DNA of 19,379 bases from Gamarada debralockiae (Eukaryota > Ascomycota > Leotiomycetes > Helotiales > Hyphodiscaceae): NCBI GenBank assembly GCA_002803225.1, contig NXFV01000977.1:1-19379 (forward strand), in the 5' to 3' direction. A program made the position numbers and the translations under genes. Positions 1 through 9,599 of the stretch are shown here, in pieces (position 1 is the first letter of the stretch; each line of letters opens with the position of its first letter). The notes beneath the pieces are model-generated. The model ran no database searches. It had not been told where the DNA came from and worked only from the letters and a program-made list of their open reading frames with translations.

Positions 1-319
1 GTAACCAAGTTCTCTGCGTGCGGGCAGAACAAGAAGGGCTCGGGACGACGTGTTATGGTTGGGCTCTGCGGATCGCAAATGGGAATCGGATACCAGAATT
101 TAGTAGCTGGATCGGACTCGTGAGTGTAATACACCCTCCAATCTTTATCACGAGAAGCCACAGCTTTCCAACATATTTTTGCCTCTTCGCTTGTGTGGGG
201 ATCGGGATTCCGGGAGGCAAGAGAATGATAAGACCAACCAGGAGGAAGCACCTCCACGCCTTTGGGTATGCAGTTTTTGTATTGCTCGAGCAACTTCGGA
301 ATCTGACGCTTGGGTGAGT
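1..319 (-). CDS. Unrecognised protein, partial (runs off left edge)
   Basis: Read on the minus strand, one frame stays open from about 341 down to base 1, over 100 codons. It gives a hydrophilic, tryptophan- and tyrosine-rich peptide (local stretches EVLPPGWSYHSLASRNPDP, KICWKAVASRDKDW, ATKFWYPIPICDPQ) that looks like real protein, unlike the hydrophobic product of the overlapping plus-strand frame. There is no ATG in frame at its upstream end. A splice acceptor (CTGTAG, ending at 320, preceded by a GCTGAA branch-like site) suggests this is an internal or 3' exon, so I set its edge at 319; an in-frame TAA at 342-344 is the outer limit. The C-terminus lies outside the window. I do not recognise a domain. 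Coding status is inferred from openness and composition. Confidence 0.5.
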
Positions 320-341
320 CTACAGATTCAGCACAGTACCA

Positions 342-2810
342 TTAAACGGAAGAAGTTATTCTTCGTGTCGTAGTACAGCGGACTGCTCCTCTAGGATTGG
401 CGGGAGTTGGCTTCAAATAATCTGCGTGCTAACTCCAGTCGCAAAGGCCACCTCTCCATCCGGCCCACGACCAAGTTGGAAGGTAATGCTGGAGCAATCT
501 GTCAGGTGAATGTCACGAACCTAGCACAAGTATCGTTGTATAACTTAGAATTCAAGATAAAGAAGGAAGACAACTACTCTACAAAGCTGGAATAAGGGGT
601 CGCAGTGCCAGCCACGCTAAACCCAATCAGGACGAGCTGGCCAGAGCTCCAGCTTCGTCACAGTGAAATTAACCGCCTCGTGACGGGGAGATTCCAGAGC
701 TGCCAAAGGAGGCACATATCAAAGAAAAGCTCAGGTAATCCGCAGATAAAACCACCTCGAAATCTAGCGCTTAGTACTCCAGTAATTCCACCAAAGGCTC
801 AAAAAACATCTTCCTAGTACGTCAATCCCCTAAAGTTAAATATCGAAACTATTGGAAACTTTTCTTTTACGACGCACCTGAACTTACTATAGCCTCATTT
901 GAAAGCTTCTTATAATACAGTCCTTTAACCCCTATGTCTTCTCAAGGTAGTCTCTAGCTAGAGGGGGGTCAAAGAGGACCCAAAGAGTTAGTAAAGAGCC
1001 TACAGCTCTAACGCGTTAACACGCCACTACAACTAATAGAAAGATAATTATAGACTTCCTAGTAAGGAGAAATGTATTTACAATTATATAAAATTGTAAC
1101 AGCTACAGGTAGCTAGAGGGAAACAGGAGGGATCACAGTATATCAGAGAAGTAGCAATAGGGAAAAAGGGACAATAGTGGTTGTATTCGCAGTAGTTGAA
1201 AAGAGGTTCCGTAGTACCTATGTACTTGCGAATAATAAAAATTCAAGCCTGCCCTTCTCCAAGTAAGGTCGACAACCCTTACTTATACTCCATTCCTGGC
1301 TCCTGGCTCCAGCTAAGATCAGCGTTTCGGAAGCCTTCGGAGGTCACCAAGGTCTAGACCTCCAGCTCCCAGGTCACCTTGTACCCTATGGCCTTCTAGA
1401 CCCTCAGGGCTTCCACAGGTCTAGATCAACCCCTTCGAGTCCATCCAAGCCTAGACTACTCCTTCGGGGCCTGGGCCTTATTCCAGTCCTCTGAGGCTTC
1501 CGATCTTCAGAGCTTCCGTGAGTCTAGATTAACTCCTTCAGGGCTGCAGCATTTGTTGAGCCAGGGCTCAGCATTAGCGTAGTTTCAGGTTCGATCTTAG
1601 CGCCATCACAGGGACGCATTTGTTAGCCAGGGCTCAGCATTAGCGTAGTTCAGGTCTCCGGAAAGGGGCAGGTCGCGAATGCCAAGGAGTCCTTGTACTC
1701 CTATTACACATTTGGAAGATTCAGTGGAGTTGGCCCTCCAAAGCAGACTTTTGTTATTTAATGAAATTCGGGGTCGTAGCAGTGTATCTGGAGAGCTACT
1801 TACTTTGCTGTCCTTAATATCACTTCTGGGTTACCCTAGCTACAAACTCAAAGGGTTGACCCAACAAAAACGATAGGAATAGGAAGAGAAAGGAGCGATG
1901 GAAGAGGAAGAAACAAGCGGTCCTGTTGCGTGGCATACCAAGTTCACTTAGTCGGATACTTTAGAAGAAGGGAGAACCAAATGATATTGGAGGTAGGAGG
2001 TAGAAGAAGTAAGTTTGAAAAAGTATGAATATGAAGTGCTACTAGTATTATAGATTTAGGAAAGTGCTTGGTATATCGCTTGTGATATAGTGCTGCGCAA
2101 GTTAGTACAGCTTGTTAAAGGAATTTTAATCAGTCGAATATTATCTTATCGGTTTAGGTTTAATTTGTCAGTCTTTACAATGTGCGGGGAAGTAATATAA
2201 TTAACTTTGATTCCATTGCGGGAGGATGATCCTAGGATTATTAGGTTTTGCAAGGACGTGATCGACGATAAAATAGGCTCACGCAAGTGCAAAAATTGTA
2301 GATTAGACTAGAGTAAATACCGAGTTTTCTTAGAAGGACCCCTCTATACCTGTATATCGACAGGCCATCGAGCCGTCAGTGCCCCTCTCAGAAGACATCG
2401 AGACGGTGAGTCCCATGATCGATAAAGGGCCGTCGTCGACTAGGATCATTGGCTCTTCTACTCTCTCGGGTACTATTAGAGAACTTGATAGGATATCTCC
2501 AAATAAATAACCAATATTCTAAGCCGGAGAGGAGAGAAGACTCTGCAATAGATACTCAGCAGCTGCGGCCTAAGGGCATGACAAAAAGACTGCGAGAGCC
2601 TGAGGCATTCAAGATTTGTAAAGTGCGTCCTATTCGCAGATATGGAAAGTTGATATTATCGCCAGGTACGAAAATTATTATAACATAAGCTCTTGTGTAA
2701 GACGTGAGAGGTTCTGGGTATATGATCACGTGGAAACACACGACGCAACCTACTCCCATATTCAGGTGAAGCGCTGGCAACACACTTGGATACCAATGCG
2801 CGAGGACCCC
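342..2810. other. Gene-poor interval
   Basis: I see no convincing gene here. Short open frames on both strands have no recognisable domains and mostly lack an ATG. Bases 830-1250 are AT-rich with recurring TAGCTAGAGG-like words (about 953 and 1110). Bases 1260-1660 are richer in GC and carry repeated AGGTCTAGA / CTTCGGGG-like words and one clear direct repeat. Bases 1880-2000 are purine-rich. A degraded mobile element is possible, but no transposase or reverse transcriptase motif is readable. Confidence 0.5.
1549..1655 (+). repeat. Two-copy direct repeat, about 40 bp
   Basis: The word starting GCATTTGTTGAGCCAGGGCT at 1549-1590 recurs at 1616-1655 with only two single-base deletions (a G after TTGTT, and a T in TAGTTTCAGG versus TAGTTCAGG). 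The copies are separated by about 25 bp. No gene lies over it. It could be a fragment of a minisatellite or of a degraded element's end. Confidence 0.75.
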
Positions 2811-2817
2811 CGCGTAG

Positions 2818-2824
2818 CCAATCA
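2818..2824 (+). promoter_or_regulatory. CCAAT box candidate
   Basis: CCAATCA lies 90 bp before the first ATG of the 40-codon leader frame and about 330 bp before the ATG of the 3150-4804 gene. CCAAT boxes are bound by the fungal HAP/CBC complex. A single short match is weak evidence, but its position upstream of a transcribed-looking region is reasonable. Confidence 0.3.
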
Positions 2825-2907
2825 GAGATTTTCTGGTGCCGCCATTTCCGGTTTCGCGCAACGGTTGGTTGTACTTCCGTCTCGTTTTTCGTTTCAGCGC
2901 ACACAAA

Positions 2908-3030
2908 ATGTCACAAGAGAACGAAAATAATTTGGAGGATCCGTTTATCTTGGACTTTGCACCTTTATTTTCATACGTCCTTTTCCATTACTCCTCTTGG
3001 GCTTCTCGATGTACTGACATCCTGAAGTGA
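2908..3030 (+). other. Possible upstream ORF (40 codons)
   Basis: An ATG at 2908 in a good eukaryotic context (ACACAAAATG) opens a 40-residue frame beginning MSQENENNLEDPFILDF and ending at a TGA at 3030, about 120 bp before the ATG of the next gene. It may be an upstream ORF in a long 5' leader, or a first coding exon whose splice I could not find. No domain is visible. It could equally be chance. Confidence 0.2.
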
Positions 3031-3149
3031 GCGTGCGGATCCGGAGCGCACCTGAAGCTTCGTCTCTAAGCAGCTTTTCTGGCCATGCAATCAATTGATC
3101 CCAATCCCAAGCCAAGCTACCTCTTCGCCATACCTATTCCTCATCGGCT

Positions 3150-4804
3150 ATGGAATCTCCCAACAAGCCATTCATTATTGCGGCCGATTGCTGTGCGTTC
3201 AAGGAAACCAACGACATTGCGAAAGCTATACACTCTTCCCAGGCCCGACGTCTACTTCCAAAGCTCTGTCGGCAATACAAGCGAGCGGAAAAAGAATTTC
3301 TCCAATGGCTAACGGGACAGTCAAGCCAACAAACGCCTCAACCTCCTATTCGGCACTTGACAGCAACACTCCTCAATCGTCTTGCACGGAGAGATCTGCC
3401 CCCAGACAAAATTATCCGGAAGTTGAAAGATAGCATTGGTTTGAGAAAAGTGGTCGATGATTTTAAGGCTCGGCTAGTTTCTGATCCACAGGACTCTACT
3501 CAAGCTCGACACAGATATTTTACGTTAAGCGAGGAGCTGTGGCTGTCCGAAATCGAGCAGCAGAAAATCACTGTGAATGATGCAAATGAGGCGAAGGTCC
3601 AAAAGGACGTCACCACAGACCACGCTTGCGCGGCAGACTCAGCAGAGATCCATGAAGCCAAAGAGTTGATAGATGACACAGAGACAAAAGGACATGTTGC
3701 AAGGCGCGAGGCCTTGAATATTGCAATTGGACACCAAAGGCTAAACCTAAAACTGCCCAACGAACGGCTCTCAGACTACGGCGCAAAAATTGCAATTGCT
3801 CAGGCCGAGAAAGATAGTCTTGCATTGAATCAAAATCAGGCGCGCCAGAGGGCAAAGGAAACACAACTCGGGACTCCACCATCGGAAGAATCCGTTAACT
3901 ACGCCAGATCCCGAAGAGGCTGCGAGGGGGTCCGCAACGTAACCAGGAGTGAAAGCAAAACCCGCAAAATCAAGTCCTATGAGGAGAGTGAAGGGAAATG
4001 CTTTGGCTGTCAAGATCCACTGGACAAGGTTGACAAGAACTATCGGAAGACTGTTTGCAAAGAGTTCCTAGTAATATCCAACAGGAAGAAATGGTTTCAA
4101 AGCACGCTGGGGGAAGATTGCTATCCTGTCGATACAAAGGGCAATTTGGCTACTGAGAAGGCCCACGCGGCAAATGAAATTGATGGTGATTCAGAAATCG
4201 AATCGGTCAAGAGGACTATCCCTGACAATAGTCTTGACCTTATTGATCGTGCGATACAATTATGTCATGAGGGACTCCAACGCTGGCGCAATCTGGCACT
4301 ATATCCACAGTTTCTGGGATATCTCATTGGTGTACCCTATATAAGCAGTGAAGAATCGTTAGGGCGATTTGGAAAATTTGATGCCCAAGATAGAGCATAT
4401 CTTCCAAAGGGTGTCGCGCCCTCTTGCCAATCGCCACAGAGCACTTGTTATTTTTCTAGCGCGACACGACCTTGGGGCAGCAGCTATCCACTAGTATCAT
4501 CGGACTTCGCTGCATTTGCGCCTAACTCAGCCTTTCCAGTACGACAACTAGTAAGCCCCAGCTTAACGCTCCTCAAAGCAAGTGTATGCTAACCCGGTCT
4601 AGCCGCGAAAAAAAAAATATTTATTTATCTGGGAATGTGTGAGTGGATTGTTCAAAGCACAGCAAACTCGATCAAAGCCTAACCAGCGCCCGAATACAGT
4701 GTGAATGTGGAAATTCGGGTATACTCATAACGATCGAAACGTGTCCCGAGTGCAGCCATGCAAGGTGTGCGTCCTGCCCGACAACGAGGGTCCAGATTCA
4801 GTAG
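3150..4804 (+). CDS. Unknown fungal protein with C-terminal zinc-ribbon-like tail
   Basis: Preferred model: exons 3150-4550, 4603-4638 and 4700-4804, giving 513 residues. Intron 1 (4551-4602) starts GTAAGC, has a TGCTAAC branch site and ends GTCTAG. Intron 2 (4639-4699) starts GTGAGT, has CCTAAC and ends TACAG. Both are phase 0. Exon 1 alone would stop at 4592. The N-terminal 270 residues are charged and helical-looking (EKEFLQWL, long E/K/Q-rich stretch at about 100-265), with a lone CFGC near residue 284. Exons 2 and 3 create the tail WECCECG-x10-CPECxxxxCASCPTT at about residues 477-508, which has the cysteine spacing of a zinc ribbon. The same tail with the same splice sites ends the 8107-8526 gene, which strongly supports this splicing. 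Frame use between about 4370 and 4550 is uncertain: another frame reads more like protein there. I do not recognise the family, and zinc binding is inferred. Confidence 0.65.
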
Positions 4805-5278
4805 AGTGGTTGGACGGATAGTGCGGTCGACGTGGTCCATTATTACGGAAGAGGTGTCATGACTTCCAACTCGTCTTTCCTAGCATCTCCAAAAGTGGCG
4901 CGCGTGGCTAGTCAAAGCCTGAGTACGGTGGTTTAACTTCTCTCCCACCACTAGAGACGATCAGTTCCTCGTCTACTGGGCATTTGTTCTACATTCCATC
5001 AATGAGGTTCTAAATTTTGATGATGAAACTCCCCGTCCTCGTCATACGAGCTTTCTTCTTCTTCTTCTTCTTTTTGCATACTCCGCCCTTACTAATACCT
5101 TCAGTAATACATCCCTCTTACTCCTCTTGGGACGAATGTGAGGATTTCCTCGGCTTCAATCAACGTACTTATCTTGAAAAATGCAGGCAAACTGACCTTT
5201 GCATGTCAAGCCCCCAGTCCTAGCTACCCATCATCCGTCACCTGCGACCAATACAGCCATCAACATCACGAGAGAGCA
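4805..5278. other. Intergenic region with CTT tract
   Basis: This is the spacer between two co-directional genes. It holds the 3' flank of the cysteine-tail gene and the presumed promoter and 5' leader of the CorA-like gene. A pyrimidine tract of CTT repeats lies at 5051-5076, about 200 bp before the ATG; such CT tracts are common in fungal promoters. I see no TATA box of note. The downstream frame is open leftward to about 5138 but contains no ATG before 5279. Confidence 0.5.
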
Positions 5279-7426
5279 ATGAGCGGTAAAAAGAGACGCC
5301 ATCCTTCCAACTGCTATGCCAAAGAATGGCACCCGGAGTTCTCAAAGGATCGGAATTTCAAGGAGGACGAGTCCTACATTGCTCATAAAAGGAGAATCGA
5401 TGCAGATGGCGATGATTTTGGCATCTTCTTGCAAGATTCGGAAGATTCGGTGCCCTCCTGTAAGGTCGAAGAAGTACAAGAATTCTGTCAAGGCGTGCAT
5501 CTAGAGGATCTTAAATCAGGTGTGGGCACAGCGGGAGCAGGACAACAGCGAGCTGCATGGCTTGACGATAGGAGTTGTCCCGGCCTGACATGCAGTCCAT
5601 GCGTAAGGCAATACGAAAATCCTCTAACTGCAACTGGACTCTACAGACTCTTGAAAGTATCGGTATGGAACGAACCATGACTTTTATCTTGGAGAAGACT
5701 TAAAGGCTGACCAAGCTGGTGTTAGCGATTTGACAATGCAGATGTACCCGATGCAAATAGACGCCTGATGTAAGAGCAACTTCTTCTGTAGCTTGACAGG
5801 CAACCCCTTACTAAGTATTCTTCCCCAGTTACATTGCAAATTTAGATCCTTACTACATTCTTGCTCTTGCAGAGACAGCGTCATTTCGCCAAGTCTCGGT
5901 GCTGAGAGATGCTATTTGGAAATATTTAGCACTTCAAACGTCAATTAGGGTCAAGATTCCTGTAAGCATTCAGAGTCAAGGGATAGACTGATATTGGTTG
6001 TTGACTAGATGTTTACATTTTGTTCTAGGCTAGGGGATTCCCCATCTTCCAATTGGAGTTTCATCTTCCCTACTTTGCATTGAGAACATCTCCGCCACTC
6101 CAAGAACTTCCTCGGAACGGCAAGCCACCAAGAAAATGGACAGATCTATCGTTCCTAAAAATAGAGGCAGTTAAGACGCAAGATCTGAGAAAGTATGGCA
6201 TATATGAAGCGCAGATTTCGTTTGTCATATGTGGCTCGGACAATCGACGGTGGGTTGCATATGCTTTTGTCGACACTTACTTTGATGACAAGGACTTGGG
6301 AGATGAAGAAGACTTTTCCAACGAGGGCTTTCAGGAGGACCCAATCGCCTCGGATGGTAAACTCGATGCAAATCGACCGATATGGAGTCCGAGAGAATAC
6401 TTTCTGATGATAGTCGAATTCCGAATGGATCAAGTGCGAAAAGAATGGGAATGTCTGGTCCGCACTGTAGAGCGCAGCATCAATGAATATGTATGCCAGC
6501 ACTTCTCTCTCTGAATACTATCTACGATAAAGTCTGGGCCGCTGACTTGGCCAGAGAAATGGACATGCTTCTACTTTATTACAGCACCCCAGGACAGGGA
6601 ACCAAGCCGAAGATATAAAGGAGACTTTCGACTGGTCTCAACAAACCATGAGGCTCCTGAGCCAGCTGCTGGGTGTTCTTTCGGAAACAATTACGGCGTG
6701 GGAGAGATTCAACTCTTCCAACGGGGATGTTGGCTATTTTTCTGATATTGAATCTTCCACGGATATCTCACAGCGCCGTACTTGCTGGTCGCTCCCTGCT
6801 ATTAAGGAGACATTTGAGACACTAGAAGATCTTCAACAAAAATTGTCTCGACTAGAAAAGGATTGCCGTGATTCAGCTGAAACTGTGAGTCAAGAGTCAT
6901 TTCCTTTTCTTCACAATCACTCTTTTCGCCAGGAAAATATTCTGCTAACAGGTACAGCTTCAACTCCGCTTGACCCTCGAAGGCAGTAAAGCAGCCCTCG
7001 AAGGCAGCAAAGCAGCACAGCACAATGGAGTTACCACAGAGCTTACAGTTTCGGTTTGCTTATCGCGATTGCTGCCTCTTTTCGACAGCTAATTATTTTC
7101 AGATCATCTCTCCAATTACACTTGCTACCGCCTATTTCTCTATGCCACAGACGGTTATACCTTTCAAGTTGAATTCCAAATCTTTCGTCATTGCCATTTT
7201 CATCATTATGGTTGCTGTGAGGCTACTGTTTGTCGTTCTTGGTGTCATTTGGCGGTGGTCTGGGTGGTGGAATAAAATCGCCGCATGGATGAAGAAAATG
7301 CAACTGGACGTAATGGCCCACTATCTCTCGATCAGTGAGTACGGCAGTAGGGTTCCGCTAAGAAGAGGCCGTAATTGTCCCGACGAAATTACGGCTGGCG
7401 TGGAGATGGAAGCCGTGATAGTATAG
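5279..7426 (+). CDS. CorA-like membrane protein, fungal, seven exons
   Basis: Manual model: exons 5279-5656, 5726-5769, 5829-5961, 6029-6490, 6585-6884, 6952-7053 and 7103-7426, giving 580 residues. Splice phases agree throughout, and the introns contain GCTGAC or ACTAA branch sites. Splicing rebuilds runs that are scattered over three frames, such as GLYRLLK/RFDNADVPDANRRLI/YIANLD and VKIP/ARGFPIFQLEFHLPYF. The N-terminal half is soluble (KVEEVQEF, WSPREYFLMIVEFRMDQVR). Residues about 410-460 form a coiled coil (LEDLQQKLSRLEKD). Two helices follow at about 474-492 (ending YFSMPQ) and 500-523. This is the CorA/ZntB layout, but the GMN signature of true Mg2+ channels is replaced by FSM, so transport activity is unproven. 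Alternative in-frame acceptors exist at 6554 (adds 10 residues) and 6957 (removes 2). The start is the first ATG in frame; an upstream exon cannot be excluded. Confidence 0.8.
6976..7017 (+). repeat. 21-bp tandem duplication in the coiled coil
   Basis: CTCGAAGGCAGTAAAGCAGC at 6976 is repeated immediately from 6997, differing at two positions across 21 bp. Within the spliced CorA-like frame it encodes LEGSKAA twice, exactly one coiled-coil heptad, so it lengthens the stalk before the membrane helices without breaking the frame. Confidence 0.85.
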
Positions 7427-8106
7427 GGGAGAGATGATCAAGGACGATGTGGTTGCACATATTGAATTTTGCGGATTCCACCGCGATGTAAGATAACTTC
7501 CCGTGATTAAAGATGGTGGTGCATTAACAGACACTGCAATCGCCGATCTCCACGTGCAGCGCTGATCATACGACCAATAATTCTGTGGGTGCATCATTCA
7601 CCAATGGGCCTCATTGGCAGGTATCGGATGGAAAGAGATTGGAAAAAAAAAATAGACAGATGAGGCTGACCAGTTCTCGGATTCGACCAACACTTAATAT
7701 TGCGCAATTGAAGTTGTCGGGGCGTGGACGCACCTACAAGTGCGTTACATTGTGGTGGAGAGCAAGAACAAGAGCCAGAACGTATATTTCGTGCGTGATA
7801 TCGAGAGCCACTGAAGCTTGTTGCCTCCTAGAACATCGCCCAACAACCTGCCCTTTCCCTGATATGTTTCGCGAGGTCTTTCGATTTTGCTGTATCCGCA
7901 TTCTCTATGTTTCAAGCATACGTGCTGTAAAGAAACCAACCCTTCGGACAAATGTTCCCCGAGTAAGGCTACAAAATCTATCACCCCAGGCTGTTAGCTC
8001 TATTCCTAAATCTTCCGACTACTAAAGAAACACTTACCTAGCACTACATTTGCAACCTGCGCAATTTACGTACATGCTCCTGTATATATCGCTGAGAATC
8101 CCTGCA
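7427..8106. other. Intergenic region between convergent genes
   Basis: The CorA-like gene ends at 7426 (+) and the mini cysteine protein ends at 8107 (-), so this is a convergent spacer. Open frames exist on both strands at 7585-8025 (+) and 7745-7984 (-), but they overlap in antisense, use non-ATG or poor starts, and show no domain or repeat. I see nothing else supportable. Confidence 0.5.
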
Positions 8107-8526
8107 CTAGCGTACTTGAACTTTGGTTGTCGGACAAGAGGCGCAACGAAAATTGTGACACTCCGGACATGGATCTATCTGAATATAGATGTCCCCTAGC
8201 CCGCATTGGCACTGTACATTGGTCAGTTAGGTCTTACTGCACTTAACTGCTTCTTGCTTACACATTCCCAGATATATACAGTTTTCCTCTTCGCCAGAGG
8301 CTATTATTCAGCTGTTAGCTACAAACAGAGCTCGAAGGCCGCAGTTGGCAGATGATGCGGAGACTCAAACCTTCAGCTCTTGGATAAGTGTTGTCGGATT
8401 GCCACGGACATCCCATTCCTGTAGAGATTGATTGTAAGTGTGCGTCTCGTGTCTCGAAGTATAGTCGTAGTGGAGATATGGAGGGCTTGGAGAGTAGGTA
8501 CATTCCCGCGTGGCTCTAGAGGCCAT
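8107..8526 (-). CDS. 99-residue mini protein with zinc-ribbon-like tail
   Basis: Minus-strand model: exons 8371-8526, 8262-8300 and 8107-8211. Intron 8301-8370 starts GTTTGA, contains GCTAAC and ends AATAG. Intron 8212-8261 starts GTAAGC, contains CCTAAC and ends TACAG. Both are phase 0. The product starts MASRATRECTYSPSPPYL, passes through SLQEWDVRGNPTTLIQELK, and ends in KTVYIWEC joined to CQCG-x10-CPECxxxxCASCPTTKVQVR. Twenty of the 34 residues of the last exon match the last exon of the 3150-4804 gene, with identical cysteine spacing, equal exon length (105 bp) and intron breaks at the same codons. This makes coding very likely although each exon is too short to stand out alone. No signal peptide is seen. 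The role is unknown; it could be a stand-alone zinc-binding partner, a competitor of the large protein, or a shortened duplicate. Confidence 0.72.
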
Positions 8527-9029
8527 TGATCAAGGTATTAAAGAGTGGCAGATGGCGAACTAGTAGCTCAGATATCGCAGATATTGTCACGAAGGCAGGA
8601 AAAGCTCGGCCAAATAGCTTTGATTCAAAGAAGAAAGAAGGAGGGTAAGGTCAGAGACAAGATATATCCAAGCCCATAGTGCTACACGTGACCTAAGCGA
8701 GGTTCATGTGTGTTATCTCATAAATCCGACGCCGGCCTAGAGAAGTTTACCTAGGCGCTAAGCGTTCATTGGCTCAGGAGTTCACAGGAGTACTAATCGG
8801 GGTTAGCTTATATTTAGGCCCCACAATTCCAGCACTTCTCTAAGGGGCAAGTGGTGCGAAAAGTGCTTAATTTCATCAGGAAAAGTGCAGTCAGCGGAAC
8901 CCTTTATACAGGCCAGCGGATGGCGCGGAATAGCGCTGGAAGCTATCGCTCTGCACAAAACTGCTTTTATAAGTTATGTATATTGCGCCTAGAGCATATA
9001 AGCTTATCACGTGACTACTCACGTGCACT
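8527..9029. other. Intergenic, promoter side of the mini protein
   Basis: This lies upstream of the 99-residue gene on the minus strand. A CTTTAATACC motif about 10 bp before the ATG is only weakly TATA-like. A 17-bp word CACGTGACCTAAGCGAG at 8685-8701 recurs at 17303. Two CACGTG palindromes lie at about 9007-9028. A 60-codon plus frame at 8851-9033 has no ATG start and no domain, and I do not call it. Confidence 0.4.
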
Positions 9030-9540
9030 TTAAGAAATTTTTTTAAAAAAAATTCTTTTTAATGTTCGTTCTTATGTTCTTATTAAATGAAAGTACTTGT
9101 AGAGCTCTCATTTAATAGGGCTTAGCCCTAAAAAAAATTCTAAGTCCAGATTTAATCAATTCATTAAATCTTCACTTTTAGGCATCCCTTTATACCACGT
9201 AGACATTGTATAGTCATCATGCAATCATTCTTATTAAGTGTATATACCTTAGAGTTACAATGTCTTAAGAATATAATCATGATGCAACTTATGTGCGCGC
9301 GTGCATAATATATATGCATAGTGCAGGCCATCCGCTGCTTCTGCTCTAATTCTACTTAAAATTATAAATCTTTAAAGCTATGCATTAGCGCGAATATTAG
9401 TCTGATTATAATAAAAATTACACCATTTAAAAGCCCTTAATCAATAGAACATTTGCATATAAAAAGTTTTTAAATGCGACTACTAATTAAAAAGTTATAA
9501 GAGATTAAGTTAGAGAATTCTAGTGTTCACTAGATAAACT
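9030..9540. repeat. AT-rich block with inverted repeats
   Basis: Base composition drops sharply to long A and T runs, with no open frame of note. It contains a palindrome TATTAAATGA ... TCATTTAATA (about 9083-9117), the palindrome AGGGCTTAGCCCT, a separated inverted pair GACATTGTA / TACAATGTC (about 9201 and 9257), and alternating GTGCGCGCGTGC followed by ATAATATATATGCAT near 9292-9320. This fits strongly mutated repeat sequence. An origin or matrix-attachment role cannot be judged from sequence alone. Confidence 0.5.
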
Positions 9541-9565
9541 AGCAAAGAGATGGAGTCTTGAGCTC

Positions 9566-9599
9566 CACCAGCTCTAGCTGAACCCACAGAGAGCTGGTG
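9566..9599. repeat. Hairpin, 10-bp perfect stem
   Basis: CACCAGCTCT at 9566-9575 pairs perfectly with AGAGCTGGTG at 9590-9599, with a 14-base loop. A second small hairpin, GTCGAA-TTTT-TTCGAC, lies at 9645-9660. No gene adjoins either, so I assign no terminator role. Confidence 0.6.

Noticed and set aside
18..317. 99-codon plus-strand frame
   Set aside because: The start is GTG, the product is hydrophobic and unstructured in composition, and the antisense frame is more protein-like.
2556..2906. 116-codon and overlapping 82-codon minus-strand frames
   Set aside because: They overlap each other and a plus frame in the same place and show no family motif; I found no splice context.
5138..5278. 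47-codon leftward extension of the CorA-like first exon
   Set aside because: It begins with GTG and contains no ATG; the first in-frame ATG is at 5279.
7585..8025. 146-codon plus-strand frame between the convergent genes
   Set aside because: No domain, no repeat, arginine-rich composition typical of chance frames, and an overlapping open frame on the other strand.
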